This document shows, piece after piece, positions 16,789 through 26,094 of a DNA stretch of 31,762 bases. Position numbers and translations under genes: made by a program. The DNA is from SLJK01 sp964567295 (GTDB lineage: Bacteria; Bacillota; Dethiobacteria; DTU022; UBA8154): NCBI GenBank assembly GCA_964567295.1, contig CAZMLU010000015.1:1-31762 (forward strand). The letters run 5' to 3'. The notes beneath the pieces are model-generated. The model was not told where the DNA came from and searched no databases. It saw only the letters and a list, made by a program, of their open reading frames with translations. Positions within the stretch are counted from its first letter, which is position 1. Each line of letters starts with the position of its first letter.

Positions 16789-18240
16789 TTGGAAACAATT
16801 AAAAGTTATGCGCTGCGCACTGATCTCTATCAGTTGAATATGATGCAGACCTATGTAAACAGAGGGTTAGAAGATAAGAAAGTGGTTTTTGATATGTTTT
16901 TCAGGAGTCTTCCTTTTGGTAACGGGTATGCTATTTTTGCGGGTTTGGAGAATATTATAGAATATGTGACAGGGATAGTGTTTAATGAAGACGATTTGGA
17001 GTATTTGAGATATTTGGGGTTTAATAAAAAGTTTATCGATACACTAAAGAATTTCAGTTTTTCGGGGAATATCTATTCTATGTCTGAAGGCGAAATAATC
17101 TTTCCCAATGAACCTGTTTTAACAGTGGAAACGCGAATAATTGAAGCTTTGCTCATTGAGACCTCTATCTTAAATATATTTAACCATGAGACCCTGATTG
17201 CCACTAAGGCCTCACGTATTAAGCAGGTAACGGGAGAGAAACAGTTGATAGAGTTTGGCGCAAGAAGGGGGCACGGATTAAATGCTTCCCTCTTTGGGGC
17301 GAGAGCTACCTATGTTGGAGGATTTGATGGCACTTCTTTAGTTGAGGCAGGCAAGAGATATAATATGCCAGTAATCGGCACCATGTCTCATGCTTTTATA
17401 CAAAGCTTTGAAGATGAAATAGAGGCCTTCAGAGCTTACGCCGAAGAAAATAAAGATAATATCATTCTACTGGTTGATACTTACAACACTCTGCAGAGCG
17501 GCGTTCCCAACGCTATTAAAGTAGCTAAAGAATTAAGAGAAAAGGGAATTAAGGTAAAAGGTATCAGGCTTGATAGTGGAGATCTGGCCTATCTTTCCAA
17601 GGAAGCACGTTTAATGTTAGATAATGAAGGGCTTCAAGATGTAAGCATCGTGGTTTCAAGCGATCTTGACGAAAACGTAATAGCAGATCTCAAACTCCAA
17701 GGAGCTAAAATAGATGTTTACGCTGTGGGCACCAGGGTTATTACTGCTTATGACCAACCTGCTCTGGGAGGGATTTATAAGCTGGTAGAGGTTATTGAGG
17801 ACGGGGTAAGAAAGCCTAAAATAAAGGTATCAGATAATGTTGGGAAAATATTAAACCCCGGCAGAAAGAGGGTTTATCGTATCATCAACAACAAAACGGG
17901 GAAAGCAGAAGCCGATTATATAACGAGGTATGAAGAAGTGCTTCCCGCTACAGGAAACGATCTATTGTTGTTTGACCCAATCAGTCCCTGGAAACAAAAA
18001 ATAGTCAAAGAATATCATGCCATTGAATTACAAAAAGAAGTAGTTAAGAATGGACAGAGATGTGGCTCGCAGCCAGGTTTGGAAGAGGTCCGAAAACATA
18101 GAGAAGATGCAGCAGAGTATTTATGGGAGGAACACAAACGTAGAATCAACCCTCCTGCCTATTATGTGGATTTATCGGAAGAATTATGGAGGATAAAAAG
18201 AGATATGATCGAAGAAAAAAGAAGAAATTATAACGGGTAA
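16789..18240 (+). CDS. pncB: Nicotinate phosphoribosyltransferase
   Basis: It joins nicotinate and PRPP to give nicotinate mononucleotide, the entry point of NAD salvage, in the cytoplasm. The N-terminus has ALRTDLYQLNM, then FRSLPFGNGYAIFAGL, EFGARRGHG, GTMSHAF (the His phosphorylated in this family), LVDTYNT, RLDSGDL and GTRV, in canonical order. The TTG at 16789 has AAAGGAG 8 bases upstream; an earlier in-frame TTG at 16741 lacks such a site. The protein is then 483 residues, normal for the family. It is transcribed divergently from gatCAB, and no NAD genes are next to it. Confidence 0.95.
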   Translation: METIKSYALRTDLYQLNMMQTYVNRGLEDKKVVFDMFFRSLPFGNGYAIFAGLENIIEYVTGIVFNEDDLEYLRYLGFNKKFIDTLKNFSFSGNIYSMSEGEIIFPNEPVLTVETRIIEALLIETSILNIFNHETLIATKASRIKQVTGEKQLIEFGARRGHGLNASLFGARATYVGGFDGTSLVEAGKRYNMPVIGTMSHAFIQSFEDEIEAFRAYAEENKDNIILLVDTYNTLQSGVPNAIKVAKELREKGIKVKGIRLDSGDLAYLSKEARLMLDNEGLQDVSIVVSSDLDENVIADLKLQGAKIDVYAVGTRVITAYDQPALGGIYKLVEVIEDGVRKPKIKVSDNVGKILNPGRKRVYRIINNKTGKAEADYITRYEEVLPATGNDLLLFDPISPWKQKIVKEYHAIELQKEVVKNGQRCGSQPGLEEVRKHREDAAEYLWEEHKRRINPPAYYVDLSEELWRIKRDMIEEKRRNYNG

Positions 18241-18340
18241 TATCTTTAAGCAGTCTTATGGAAGTGAAATCAGTGTACAGAGCAGGGAAGGGGAAGGGAT
18301 CACTTTTTTCCTTTACCTGCCCACTACAACTAAGGAGTGA
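18209..18340 (+). pseudogene. Relic of a histidine kinase C-terminus (end of HATPase domain)
   Basis: In a frame different from pncB, 43 codons end at TGA 18338-18340. From about 18242 the translation reads IFKQSYGSEISVQS, then REGEG and ITFFLYLP. This closely copies the last helix and strands of histidine-kinase ATPase domains, where a GG-x-I-x-V-x-S segment is followed by G-x-G-T-x-F and LP. The rest of the kinase is absent and pncB occupies its place. The remnant stop overlaps the ribosome binding site of the DUF1786 gene, so the relic may be kept only as leader sequence. Confidence 0.5.
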
Positions 18341-18346
18341 AGAAGA

Positions 18347-19384
18347 ATGGAATATGACAACGGTCGAAGAATACTGGCAATGGATATTGGAGGAGGGACA
18401 CAGGATATTGTTATTTATGAGGAAGGAAAAAGTCCAGAGAACTTCATCCAACTGGTCCTGCCATCCCCTACAGTTATTGTTGCTCATCAATTAGAAAAAG
18501 CAACCAAGGCAAAAGCAGGAGTTCACCTGACCGGCACTCTAATGGGAGGAGGAAGGTCTGTAAGAGCTTTAAAAAATCATCTAAAAGCAGGCTTACCAGT
18601 CACTGCTCGGAAAGAAGCGGCTCAAACCATAAAAGATGACCTGGAAGAAGTAATAAAGATGGGCATTCAGCTTAAAGATTTTGCTCCGGAAGGGTTCCGT
18701 GTTGTGGAAACAAAAGATGTGGACCTGAAATCTTTGAAGCAGGCACTGGAATTGTTCTACGTGGAATTGCCTCGGGAAGTAGCTGTCGCAGTACAAGATC
18801 ATGGGGAAGCACCAATAGGGGAGAGTAATCGTCACTTCCGTTTTGAACACTGGAGAAAATTTATCCGGGAAGGAGGAAAGATTGCCGAGCTGGCTTACGA
18901 AACTCCTCCTAAGTACCTAACCAGGATGAAAGCCGTGCAAAAAACTGTTCCCGGGGCCCTTGTTATGGACACTTGCTCTGCCGCCGTTTGGGGGTCTTTT
19001 GGAGACGAAGTAATTAAGAAAGAGCAGAAAAAAGGGGTAGTAGTGGTGAATATCGGTAATCAACATACATTCGCGGCTCAGGTAATAGAGGACAGAATTT
19101 GCGGCCTGTTTGAGCATCACACGAAAATGGTTGATTCGGAAAAATTGTCTATACTGCTTGATAAATTTTGTCGCAGGGAATTAACAAATGAGGAAATTTT
19201 TCAGGATGGCGGCCACGGTTGCTATATCGCTTCGGATGCACCATCCGGATTTGACTTTGTGGGCGTAACAGGACCCAGGCGTCATTTGGCAGAAGGGCTC
19301 GGTTTCCATATGGTTAATCCCCATGGGAATATGATGATGACAGGATGTTTTGGGTTGATAGAAGCTGTTAAAAGCAGGAGCTAA
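18347..19384 (+). CDS. DUF1786 family protein with ASKHA-like nucleotide-binding motifs
   Basis: I recognise this as a DUF1786-type protein, sometimes named a putative pyruvate formate-lyase activating enzyme without proof. The N-terminal ILAMDIGGGTQDIVIY resembles the phosphate-binding loop of actin/hexokinase-fold proteins. VVVVNIGNQHTFA in the C-terminal half resembles the second such loop, and DGGHGCYI and GPRRHLAEGLG are further conserved-looking segments. It has 345 residues and no membrane segment or signal peptide. The ATG follows AAGGAG at 9 bases. No radical-SAM CxxxCxxC motif is present, so the activating-enzyme name is doubtful. Substrate and role are unknown. Confidence 0.8.
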   Translation: MEYDNGRRILAMDIGGGTQDIVIYEEGKSPENFIQLVLPSPTVIVAHQLEKATKAKAGVHLTGTLMGGGRSVRALKNHLKAGLPVTARKEAAQTIKDDLEEVIKMGIQLKDFAPEGFRVVETKDVDLKSLKQALELFYVELPREVAVAVQDHGEAPIGESNRHFRFEHWRKFIREGGKIAELAYETPPKYLTRMKAVQKTVPGALVMDTCSAAVWGSFGDEVIKKEQKKGVVVVNIGNQHTFAAQVIEDRICGLFEHHTKMVDSEKLSILLDKFCRRELTNEEIFQDGGHGCYIASDAPSGFDFVGVTGPRRHLAEGLGFHMVNPHGNMMMTGCFGLIEAVKSRS

Positions 19385-19453
19385 GTTCCTTGAATAGAAT
19401 AATTACACGAAATGTATTTGACTGAGTTTATGTTAAGCAAGGGAGGATAGCAA

Positions 19454-22400
19454 TTGCCGAAAAGAAAAGATTTGCATAAGATATTAATCATTGGTTCTGG
19501 CCCCATCGTTATCGGACAAGCGTGTGAATTTGATTATTCAGGCTCGCAGGCTTGCAAGGCCTTAAAAGAAGAGGGTTATGAAATTGTTCTGGTTAATTCC
19601 AATCCGGCGACCATCATGACGGATCCAGAAATGGCAAATGCCACCTATATCGAACCTTTAACAGTGGAGGTTATCAAAAAGGTTATTGAGCGGGAAAAGC
19701 CTGATGCAGTGTTGCCCAATCTAGGAGGGCAAACGGCACTGAACCTAGTATATTTCCTGGAGCAAGAAGGCTTCTTGGTTAGCCATGGGGTGGAAGTCTT
19801 GGGCACCGCTCCGTCAGCTATTGCCCTGGCAGAGGATCGGGGTTTTTTCCGGCAAGCAATGCAAGAAATCGGTGTGGAGGTACCTGCCAGCAATGTGGCC
19901 AATACTGTTGAAGAAGCAGGAAGAATTGCAGCTGAAATCGGTTATCCTTCCATTCTGCGTCCTGCCTATACCATGGGAGGCCAGGGCGGAGGAGTGGCTT
20001 ATAATATTGAGGAACTTAAAGAAGCTGCAGCTGAGGCTATTGATGCTAGTCCCGTCGCTCAGGTCCTGGTGGAACAATCACTATTGGGCTGGAAAGAGAT
20101 TGAATTCGAGGTTATACGGGACGCAAGGGACAGTATTATTACCATTGCTTCCATGGAAAACATGGACCCAGTGGGTGTTCATACTGGAGATAGTGTGGTA
20201 GTGGCCCCGGCTTTGACTCTTTCCGACCGAGAATATAAACACCTGCTTCAATTGTGTAAAAAGGTTATCAGGAAAATTGGGGTCGAAGCTGGTGGTGGTA
20301 ACCTCCAGTTTGCCCTGCATCCTGAGACGGATGAAGTCTGCATTATCGAGGTTAACCCCCGACTTTCCCGCAGCTCGGCACTGGCCTCAAAAGCCACCGG
20401 TTATCCTATCGCCTGGGTATGCACCAAGTTGGCCGTAGGTTATAACCTGGATGAAATTATAAATCCCATTACAGGTTCCACCACCTGTTTTTTTGAGCCT
20501 GCTCTGGATTATTGTGTGTTGAAGATTCCCCGCTTTAATTTTGAAAAATTTCCTGAAGCTGAGGATTTCCTCACTACTTCCATGAAGGCGGTAGGGGAAG
20601 TAATGGCCATAGGTTCAAATTTTCGAAAAGCATTACAAAAAGGACTTCGCTCTCTTGAAGTGGGAAGGGCAGGTTTTGGCGCTGACGGAAAGGACCTTTC
20701 CCTGGAAGAGCTGACAACCCAGGAGATTGCTGAAAAGTTAAGCAGACCTAACTCCCAGCGGCTTTCTTATCTCCGTTATGCTTTTCAAAAAGGATTCTCT
20801 TTAGAGCAGATCTACGAGTTAACCAAAATTGACCGCTGGTTTTTATATAATATCCAGGAAATTGTGGAAATGGAGAATGTAATTTCACAGCACCGGCGTG
20901 CTTCCTTTGAATCAGGGAAAAATGTTTTAGAGCTTTCCCCGGAAATTTTGGAGCAGGCCAAAAGAACAGGTTTTTCCAACAGACAGCTTACTTATTTGCT
21001 TAACTGTGAAGAATCCTCTTTGGATCTTATGGAGAAGGCTCATGACTTGAAACCTGTTTTCAAAGAGGTAGACACCTGTGCCGGAGAATTTTATGCACGC
21101 CGTCCCTATTTTTATTCTACACAGCAGGGCGAGGATGAGTCCCGGGCTTCTAATAAGAAAAAAGTGGCGGTTTTAGGTGGAGGACCAAACCGTATTGGTC
21201 AGGGCATAGAATTTGACTATTGCTGCGTTCATGCGTCTTATGCCTTGCAAGAAGAAGGCTTCGAAAGCATCATGATCAACAGCAACCCGGAGACGGTTTC
21301 AACCGATTATGACACCTCTACACGTTTATATTTTGAGCCTTTAACACAGGAAGATGTGCTGCATATACTGGAAAGAGAAAATCCGGAAGGAGTTATTATT
21401 CAGTTTGGAGGTCAGACTCCACTTAATCTCGCTCTTGCCCTGGAAAAAAGCCGAATACCTATTATAGGCACCAGCCCGGACAGTATTGATCGCGCCGAAG
21501 ATCGAAAACGCTTCGATGCCCTGCTTCAAAAATTAGGTCTGGTTAGACCTGAAAGTGGCACGGCAAAAGCTCCTGAAGAAGTTCGTGAGATCGCCAGTCG
21601 CATTGATTACCCTGTGATGGTGAGACCTTCGTATGTGCTGGGGGGGAGAGCTATGCAGATCTGCTACAGTGAATCCGAATTACAAGAATATATGACCAAT
21701 ACCGCTATTGCTTTTTACGACCACCCGGTTCTGGTGGAAAAATTCTTGGAGGATGCCATTGAGGTAGATGTAGATGCAATATCTGATGGCGATACGGTAG
21801 TAATTGGCGGTATACTGGAGCACATCGAAGAAGCGGGGATCCATTCAGGGGATAGCGCATGTGTGATGCCTGTATATAGCCTGATGGATGATGCCGTGAA
21901 AAAGATCAAAGAATATACACGTGCTCTGGCACGAGAGCTTCAGGTTAAAGGGCTTATGAATGTTCAGTATGCAATCCGGAATGATATTATTTATGTCCTG
22001 GAGGTAAATCCCAGGGCTTCACGGACCATTCCTTTTGTAAGCAAGGCTATAGGAGTTCCTCTGGTTAAGCTCGCTACCAAAGTAATGCTGGGTAAAAAAC
22101 TTCAGGAATTAGGTTTTACAGAAGAAGTAGAAATGCGCCATGTAGCAGTAAAAGAAGCTGTTTTTCCCTTTAATCGTTTCCCGGGGGTTGATGCTGTGCT
22201 GGGACCGGAGATGAAGTCGACCGGTGAAGTGATGGGAATTGATTATAGTTTTGGTATTGCATTTGCGAAATCCCAATTGGCTGCCGGGCAGATACTTCCT
22301 ACTGGGGGCTCGGTGTTTTTGAGCGTGCGCAACCAGGATAAAAGAGCGGTGGTATTCACGGCTAAAAAGATCAATGATCTCGGATTTTCAATAGTCTCTA

Positions 22401-22699
22401 CCCGGGGAACTGCCCGCATACTCCGTCAAAATGATATAGAGGTCAGGGAAGTGTCCAAGCTGCATGAAGGGCGTCCACATGTTATTGACCTATTGAAAAA
22501 CGGCGAAATTCAACTGATGATTATAACCACTGCGGGGAATGTTTCCAGCAGGGATCAGCGTTCAATACGCAGTTACGCTGTATTGCATAATATTCCTTTG
22601 ATAACCACTCTCTCCGGGACTCAAGCCAGCATTAGCGGGATCGAAGCTTTGGGCAAAAGGGGAATGCAGGTAAAAGCACTGCAAGAATATATGGAATAA
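19454..22699 (+). CDS. carB: Carbamoyl-phosphate synthase large subunit
   Basis: It makes carbamoyl phosphate from bicarbonate, ammonia and two ATP, feeding arginine and pyrimidine synthesis. The 1081 residues contain two homologous ATP-grasp halves. The first opens with IIGSGPIVIGQACEFDYSG and the second with VLGGGPNRIGQGIEFDYC. Each has an ATP-binding PSxLRP/RPSYVLGG-type segment and EVNPR, and a C-terminal MGS-like domain (around AVVFTAKKINDLGF) is the usual allosteric part. The TTG start has GGGAGGA 7 bases upstream. The glutaminase partner carA is not next to it, so it must be encoded elsewhere or ammonia is used directly. A bidirectional terminator follows. Confidence 0.97.
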   Translation: MPKRKDLHKILIIGSGPIVIGQACEFDYSGSQACKALKEEGYEIVLVNSNPATIMTDPEMANATYIEPLTVEVIKKVIEREKPDAVLPNLGGQTALNLVYFLEQEGFLVSHGVEVLGTAPSAIALAEDRGFFRQAMQEIGVEVPASNVANTVEEAGRIAAEIGYPSILRPAYTMGGQGGGVAYNIEELKEAAAEAIDASPVAQVLVEQSLLGWKEIEFEVIRDARDSIITIASMENMDPVGVHTGDSVVVAPALTLSDREYKHLLQLCKKVIRKIGVEAGGGNLQFALHPETDEVCIIEVNPRLSRSSALASKATGYPIAWVCTKLAVGYNLDEIINPITGSTTCFFEPALDYCVLKIPRFNFEKFPEAEDFLTTSMKAVGEVMAIGSNFRKALQKGLRSLEVGRAGFGADGKDLSLEELTTQEIAEKLSRPNSQRLSYLRYAFQKGFSLEQIYELTKIDRWFLYNIQEIVEMENVISQHRRASFESGKNVLELSPEILEQAKRTGFSNRQLTYLLNCEESSLDLMEKAHDLKPVFKEVDTCAGEFYARRPYFYSTQQGEDESRASNKKKVAVLGGGPNRIGQGIEFDYCCVHASYALQEEGFESIMINSNPETVSTDYDTSTRLYFEPLTQEDVLHILERENPEGVIIQFGGQTPLNLALALEKSRIPIIGTSPDSIDRAEDRKRFDALLQKLGLVRPESGTAKAPEEVREIASRIDYPVMVRPSYVLGGRAMQICYSESELQEYMTNTAIAFYDHPVLVEKFLEDAIEVDVDAISDGDTVVIGGILEHIEEAGIHSGDSACVMPVYSLMDDAVKKIKEYTRALARELQVKGLMNVQYAIRNDIIYVLEVNPRASRTIPFVSKAIGVPLVKLATKVMLGKKLQELGFTEEVEMRHVAVKEAVFPFNRFPGVDAVLGPEMKSTGEVMGIDYSFGIAFAKSQLAAGQILPTGGSVFLSVRNQDKRAVVFTAKKINDLGFSIVSTRGTARILRQNDIEVREVSKLHEGRPHVIDLLKNGEIQLMIITTAGNVSSRDQRSIRSYAVLHNIPLITTLSGTQASISGIEALGKRGMQVKALQEYME

Positions 22700-22736
22700 A
22701 AAAGGAACCTGCCAATTTAGAGCAGGTTCCTTTTTT
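22698..22736. terminator. Bidirectional intrinsic terminator between carB and clpC
   Basis: A 15-base stem (22698-22712 with 22722-22736) has an A run on the left arm, a GGAACCTGC core and a T run on the right, around a nine-base loop. It starts inside the carB stop codon and can end transcription of carB (+) and of clpC (-), whose stop is at 22814. Confidence 0.9.
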
Positions 22737-22813
22737 ATTCCAATCACCTATTTTGAATTTGCTTACTTATCTCTTATGCTGATAGATATACTGTATTGAT
22801 GTTTTCTGGGATT

Positions 22814-25342
22814 TTAGCTGGTATAGGCCGTTTTTTCCTTTTTATTTTCTTCTTTGTTATAACTCTTTGCATTGTTCTTGTGAAAGACTATCTTTTCCTT
22901 TCCGTTTTCACCTTCTTCTATATCTACCTTGATGGTATCTCCGGAAGTAAAGGCACCTTTGAGCATTTCTTCGGATAAGTTATCTTCAAGCTGTTTCTGG
23001 ATCACCCTTTTTAAGGGACGGGCACCGTATTCGGGGTTGTAGCCTTCCTTGGCAAGGAACTCTTTGGCTTCTTTGGAAACCTCCAAGGTGAGGCCGAAAT
23101 CTTTTATTCGTTTTGCAAGTTCCTCCAACATAAGGCCGATTATCTGCGCTAATTCCACTTCGTTAAGCGACTTGAAGACTATAATGTCTTCCAACCTGTT
23201 TAAAAATTCTGGGCGGAAAGTGCGACGCAGTTCCTCCAAAAGTTTTTCTTTCATGTCTTCGTAGGTTTTCTCAGCGTCTGCTGTTCTAAAGCCAACTACT
23301 GGCTGCTTTTTAATATAGCTGGTCCCCACGTTAGAGGTCATTATGATCACGGTGTTACGGAAATCAACAGTTTTACCTTTACCGTCAGTTAATCTGCCAT
23401 CTTCAAGTATTTGTAGAAGGACGTTAAAAACGTCCGGATGCGCTTTCTCTATTTCATCAAGCAAGATTACACTATAAGGTTTGCGGCGCACTTTTTCAGT
23501 TAACTGTCCTCCTTCGTCATAACCTACATATCCTGGAGGAGCACCTATCAATCGGGATACGGTATGTTTTTCCATGTATTCGGACATATCAAGGCGAATT
23601 ATAGCCTCTTCCTCTCCAAAAAGAGCTTCTGCAAGGCTGCGTGCCAGCTCCGTTTTTCCAACTCCTGTGGGTCCGAGGAATATGAAAGAACCAATTGGTC
23701 GCTTGGGATCTTTAAGGCCTGCTCTTCCTCGCCTGACTGCTTTTGAAACCGCATGAACAGCTTCATCTTGACCGATAACCCTGTTATGCAGACTATCTTC
23801 CATGTAAAGCAGTTTCGTTGACTCTTCCTCGGTCAGTTTGTAAACCGGAATACCTGTCCAACTGGATACAATCTGGGCAATAATATTTTCAGTAACTTTT
23901 GGCTTCTGTGCATTAGTTTTGTATTCTTCTGCACTGTTTTCCATGAGCTCATCCAGTTGGCTCTGTAGTTGCTTTTCGTTGTTTCTATGTTGTGCTGCAT
24001 TTTCATATTCCTGATTTTTTGCAGCCGACTCTTTATCCTGTCTGACCTTTTCTATTTGCTTTTCAATATCCTTTTGTTTTTCTAGATCTTTAAAATCTGG
24101 TGGTGCTGCAGTGGAAGAAAGTCGGACTCTGGAGCCTGCTTCATCTATGAGGTCTATAGCTTTATCAGGAAGATAGCGATCTTGAATATAACGTTCTCCC
24201 ATATTGACAGCTGCATCCAGCGCTTCATCCGTAATTGCAACCTGGTGGTGCGCCTCGTAACAATCACGCAACCTCTTCAAAATTTCCAACCCTTCTTCAC
24301 TCGAAGGCTCACCAACTTCTACCGGTTGGAAGCGTCTTTCCAAAGCCGGATCACCTTCAATATATTTGCGGTATTCATTTAAAGTTGTTGCACCTATAAC
24401 CTGAAGTTCTCCCTTGCCAAGAGCAGGCTTTAGCATGTTAGAAGCATCAATTGCTCCTTCTGCCGCACCTGCGCCTACAATAGTGTGCAACTCGTCAATA
24501 AATAGGATAATGTTCTCGCTCTCCCTAAGTTCTTGTACTAGTTTTTGCAATCTTTCTTCAAACTCACCGCGGTATTTGGTTCCTGCTATTAAGGAAGATA
24601 GTTCCAGAAGCACAACTCTCTTTTCCTGTAAGTGTTCTGGTACGTCCCTTTCCGAAATGAGCTGGGCTAAACCTTCAACAATCGCTGTTTTTCCTACACC
24701 TGCTTCTCCAATGAGGCAAGGATTGTTCTTTGTTCTTCTGCCTAATATTTGGACTACTCTTTCCAGTTCGTTTTCACGGCCAACTACGGGGTCTAGTTTT
24801 CCTTCCTGTGCTAACGTTGTGAGGTCGTAACAGTAATCATCCAAAGTAGGGGTCGGGGAGCCCTGATTATTGTTTCCCTGTTTGTTTCTTTGTTCTTCTT
24901 TTTCTTTTGTTAACATATTAATTACTTCTTGACGGACACTATCCAAGTTTACCCCCAAGTTATCCAAGACTCGGGCTACTATATCGTCCGTCTCTCTTAA
25001 TAAACCAAGAAGTATATGTTCTGTTCCTACATAATTATGACCCAGGTTATAACCTTCCTCTATAGCATAACTTATGGCTTTTTTTGCCCTGGTAGTAAAA
25101 CCAGTTTCGGAAGAATCGATCATCTTTTCTTTCGAGATATTGTCGTTAACCTCTGCACGAACCCTGTCTGTTTCTAATCCAAAGTTTTGGAGAGCTTTGG
25201 CTGCTATTGTCGAGCCTTCTTGTAAAAGTCCCAGCAAAAGATGTTCTGTGCCTACATAATTATGATTTAATTTTAAAGCTTCTTGCTGTGCATAAGTAGG
25301 TATTTGCTGTGCACTTTCTGTAAATCTTCCAAACATAAACAT
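22814..25342 (-). CDS. clpC: ATP-dependent Clp protease ATPase subunit ClpC
   Basis: ClpC is a Hsp100 unfoldase that feeds substrates to ClpP. Two Clp-N repeats lie in the first 145 residues (NYVGTEHLLLGLL and NYVGTEHILLGLL). The first AAA module has Walker A GEAGVGKT at 212-219 and IDELHTIVGAG. A coiled M domain with a UVR-like stretch (YENAAQHRNNEKQL) follows. The second AAA module has GPTGVGKT and LLDEIEKAHPDV. VVGFR after the second module is the usual loop region for ClpP docking. The 842-residue length is slightly long, with a Lys- and Glu-rich tail. The ATG has AAGGAGG upstream. The usual ctsR-mcsA-mcsB genes are not upstream, but a CtsR-type site is. Confidence 0.97.
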   Translation of the reverse strand: MFMFGRFTESAQQIPTYAQQEALKLNHNYVGTEHLLLGLLQEGSTIAAKALQNFGLETDRVRAEVNDNISKEKMIDSSETGFTTRAKKAISYAIEEGYNLGHNYVGTEHILLGLLRETDDIVARVLDNLGVNLDSVRQEVINMLTKEKEEQRNKQGNNNQGSPTPTLDDYCYDLTTLAQEGKLDPVVGRENELERVVQILGRRTKNNPCLIGEAGVGKTAIVEGLAQLISERDVPEHLQEKRVVLLELSSLIAGTKYRGEFEERLQKLVQELRESENIILFIDELHTIVGAGAAEGAIDASNMLKPALGKGELQVIGATTLNEYRKYIEGDPALERRFQPVEVGEPSSEEGLEILKRLRDCYEAHHQVAITDEALDAAVNMGERYIQDRYLPDKAIDLIDEAGSRVRLSSTAAPPDFKDLEKQKDIEKQIEKVRQDKESAAKNQEYENAAQHRNNEKQLQSQLDELMENSAEEYKTNAQKPKVTENIIAQIVSSWTGIPVYKLTEEESTKLLYMEDSLHNRVIGQDEAVHAVSKAVRRGRAGLKDPKRPIGSFIFLGPTGVGKTELARSLAEALFGEEEAIIRLDMSEYMEKHTVSRLIGAPPGYVGYDEGGQLTEKVRRKPYSVILLDEIEKAHPDVFNVLLQILEDGRLTDGKGKTVDFRNTVIIMTSNVGTSYIKKQPVVGFRTADAEKTYEDMKEKLLEELRRTFRPEFLNRLEDIIVFKSLNEVELAQIIGLMLEELAKRIKDFGLTLEVSKEAKEFLAKEGYNPEYGARPLKRVIQKQLEDNLSEEMLKGAFTSGDTIKVDIEEGENGKEKIVFHKNNAKSYNKEENKKEKTAYTS

Positions 25343-25404
25343 TATAATTAACCTCCTTTATAAACGAAATATATTTAGTTTCTCTCAAAATGCATAAAAT
25401 ATAA

Positions 25405-25421
25405 TCTGACCATCATTGACC
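25405..25421 (-). promoter_or_regulatory. CtsR-type operator of clpC
   Basis: On the minus strand the sequence GGTCAATGATGGTCAGA is a direct repeat of two heptads (GGTCAAT and GGTCAGA) separated by GAT. It matches the CtsR consensus of GGTCAAA-NAN-GGTCAAA in layout, with one mismatch in the first heptad and two in the second. It lies about 65 bases upstream of the clpC ATG, and TTGCTA and TATATT near it could be the promoter boxes. Heat-shock repression by CtsR is the expected control. Confidence 0.75.
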
Positions 25422-25740
25422 TTAGCAATATTATAGCAGCATTTCTGCCACGCGGCAAGATGTTATTTGAGAGCAGACAATTAATTCCGTGCCACCACAG
25501 GACGAATCAATATAATTGGCCCGCTCCTGCTGCCATTTTCAACTCCAATCTCTTTTTTAGCTTAATATTCGTGTGGAGTAGTGCTTGATTTAAATAATGA
25601 TAAGTAAAGGTCAAAGTTTTGACGAACCACACATCGGTTGACTGGTGAATGAATATTTATACATAGTTTCTTCTTAAAATTTTAAGTATATCGATTCATA
25701 CTTGTTTGGATTTATATGATGAAAACCCAATTTATGATAC
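25422..25740. other. Intergenic stretch without recognisable gene
   Basis: I see no gene here. A minus-strand stretch near 25485-25555 stays open for about two dozen codons and ends in a stop, but matches nothing I know. A GTCAAA/TTTGAC inverted pair at 25610-25623 contains a single CtsR-like half-site only. The DNA is AT-rich and leads into the tRNA-derived repeat at 25741. Confidence 0.4.
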
Positions 25741-25800
25741 TAAAAAGCTTACAGTTACCCTGCCAGCTTTTTTATGGTAATACTTTCCTGGTGTCGGGGA
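25741..25800 (-). repeat. Direct repeat copy 1: tRNA-Leu 3' end and terminator remnant
   Basis: These 60 bases align without gaps to 31345-31404 with 8 mismatches. The right end, GGTGTCGGGGA, corresponds on the minus strand to the last bases of the intact tRNA-Leu including most of its CCA end. The left part is the tRNA terminator hairpin, here with damaged pairing. The rest of the tRNA is missing beyond 25801. It may be one end of a genomic island inserted at the tRNA, or the stump of an old tandem tRNA copy. Confidence 0.75.
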
Positions 25801-26094
25801 AACGATACATATACTATCCACACACTGGTAGGCGGCTCTAAATGCCTTTTCGAAGAATATGATGTTTTCCCATTTGCGGAATTCCTGCATGTTAATTAGA
25901 AATAGTTGACCAACTCCAAATTCTGTAGTACCCTTTTTTTATGCAGTATTTAGGAGATAAGTGGGGATAAGCAGTTATTAATAACTTAATGCATTAATCC
26001 AGCCGAAATAATGGATTCTTTCGGATAATCTCTATATATCCGGCAATTTTCTGACCTGTTGTTTTATGAAACCCTTGGTAACTGGAGGCAAAGC
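25801..26094. other. Intergenic stretch before the universal stress protein gene
   Basis: No gene or RNA is recognisable in these 294 bases. The tRNA similarity stops at 25800. The sequence is AT-rich and contains no clear promoter or inverted repeat that I would defend. Confidence 0.4.

Noticed and set aside
25485..25555. Minus-strand short open peptide upstream of clpC
   Set aside because: It has no clear start or ribosome binding site and matches no family I recognise.
25610..25623. GTCAAA/TTTGAC inverted pair as a second CtsR operator
   Set aside because: CtsR sites are direct heptad repeats with a 3-base spacer. This is a single half-site in an inverted arrangement and is far from clpC.
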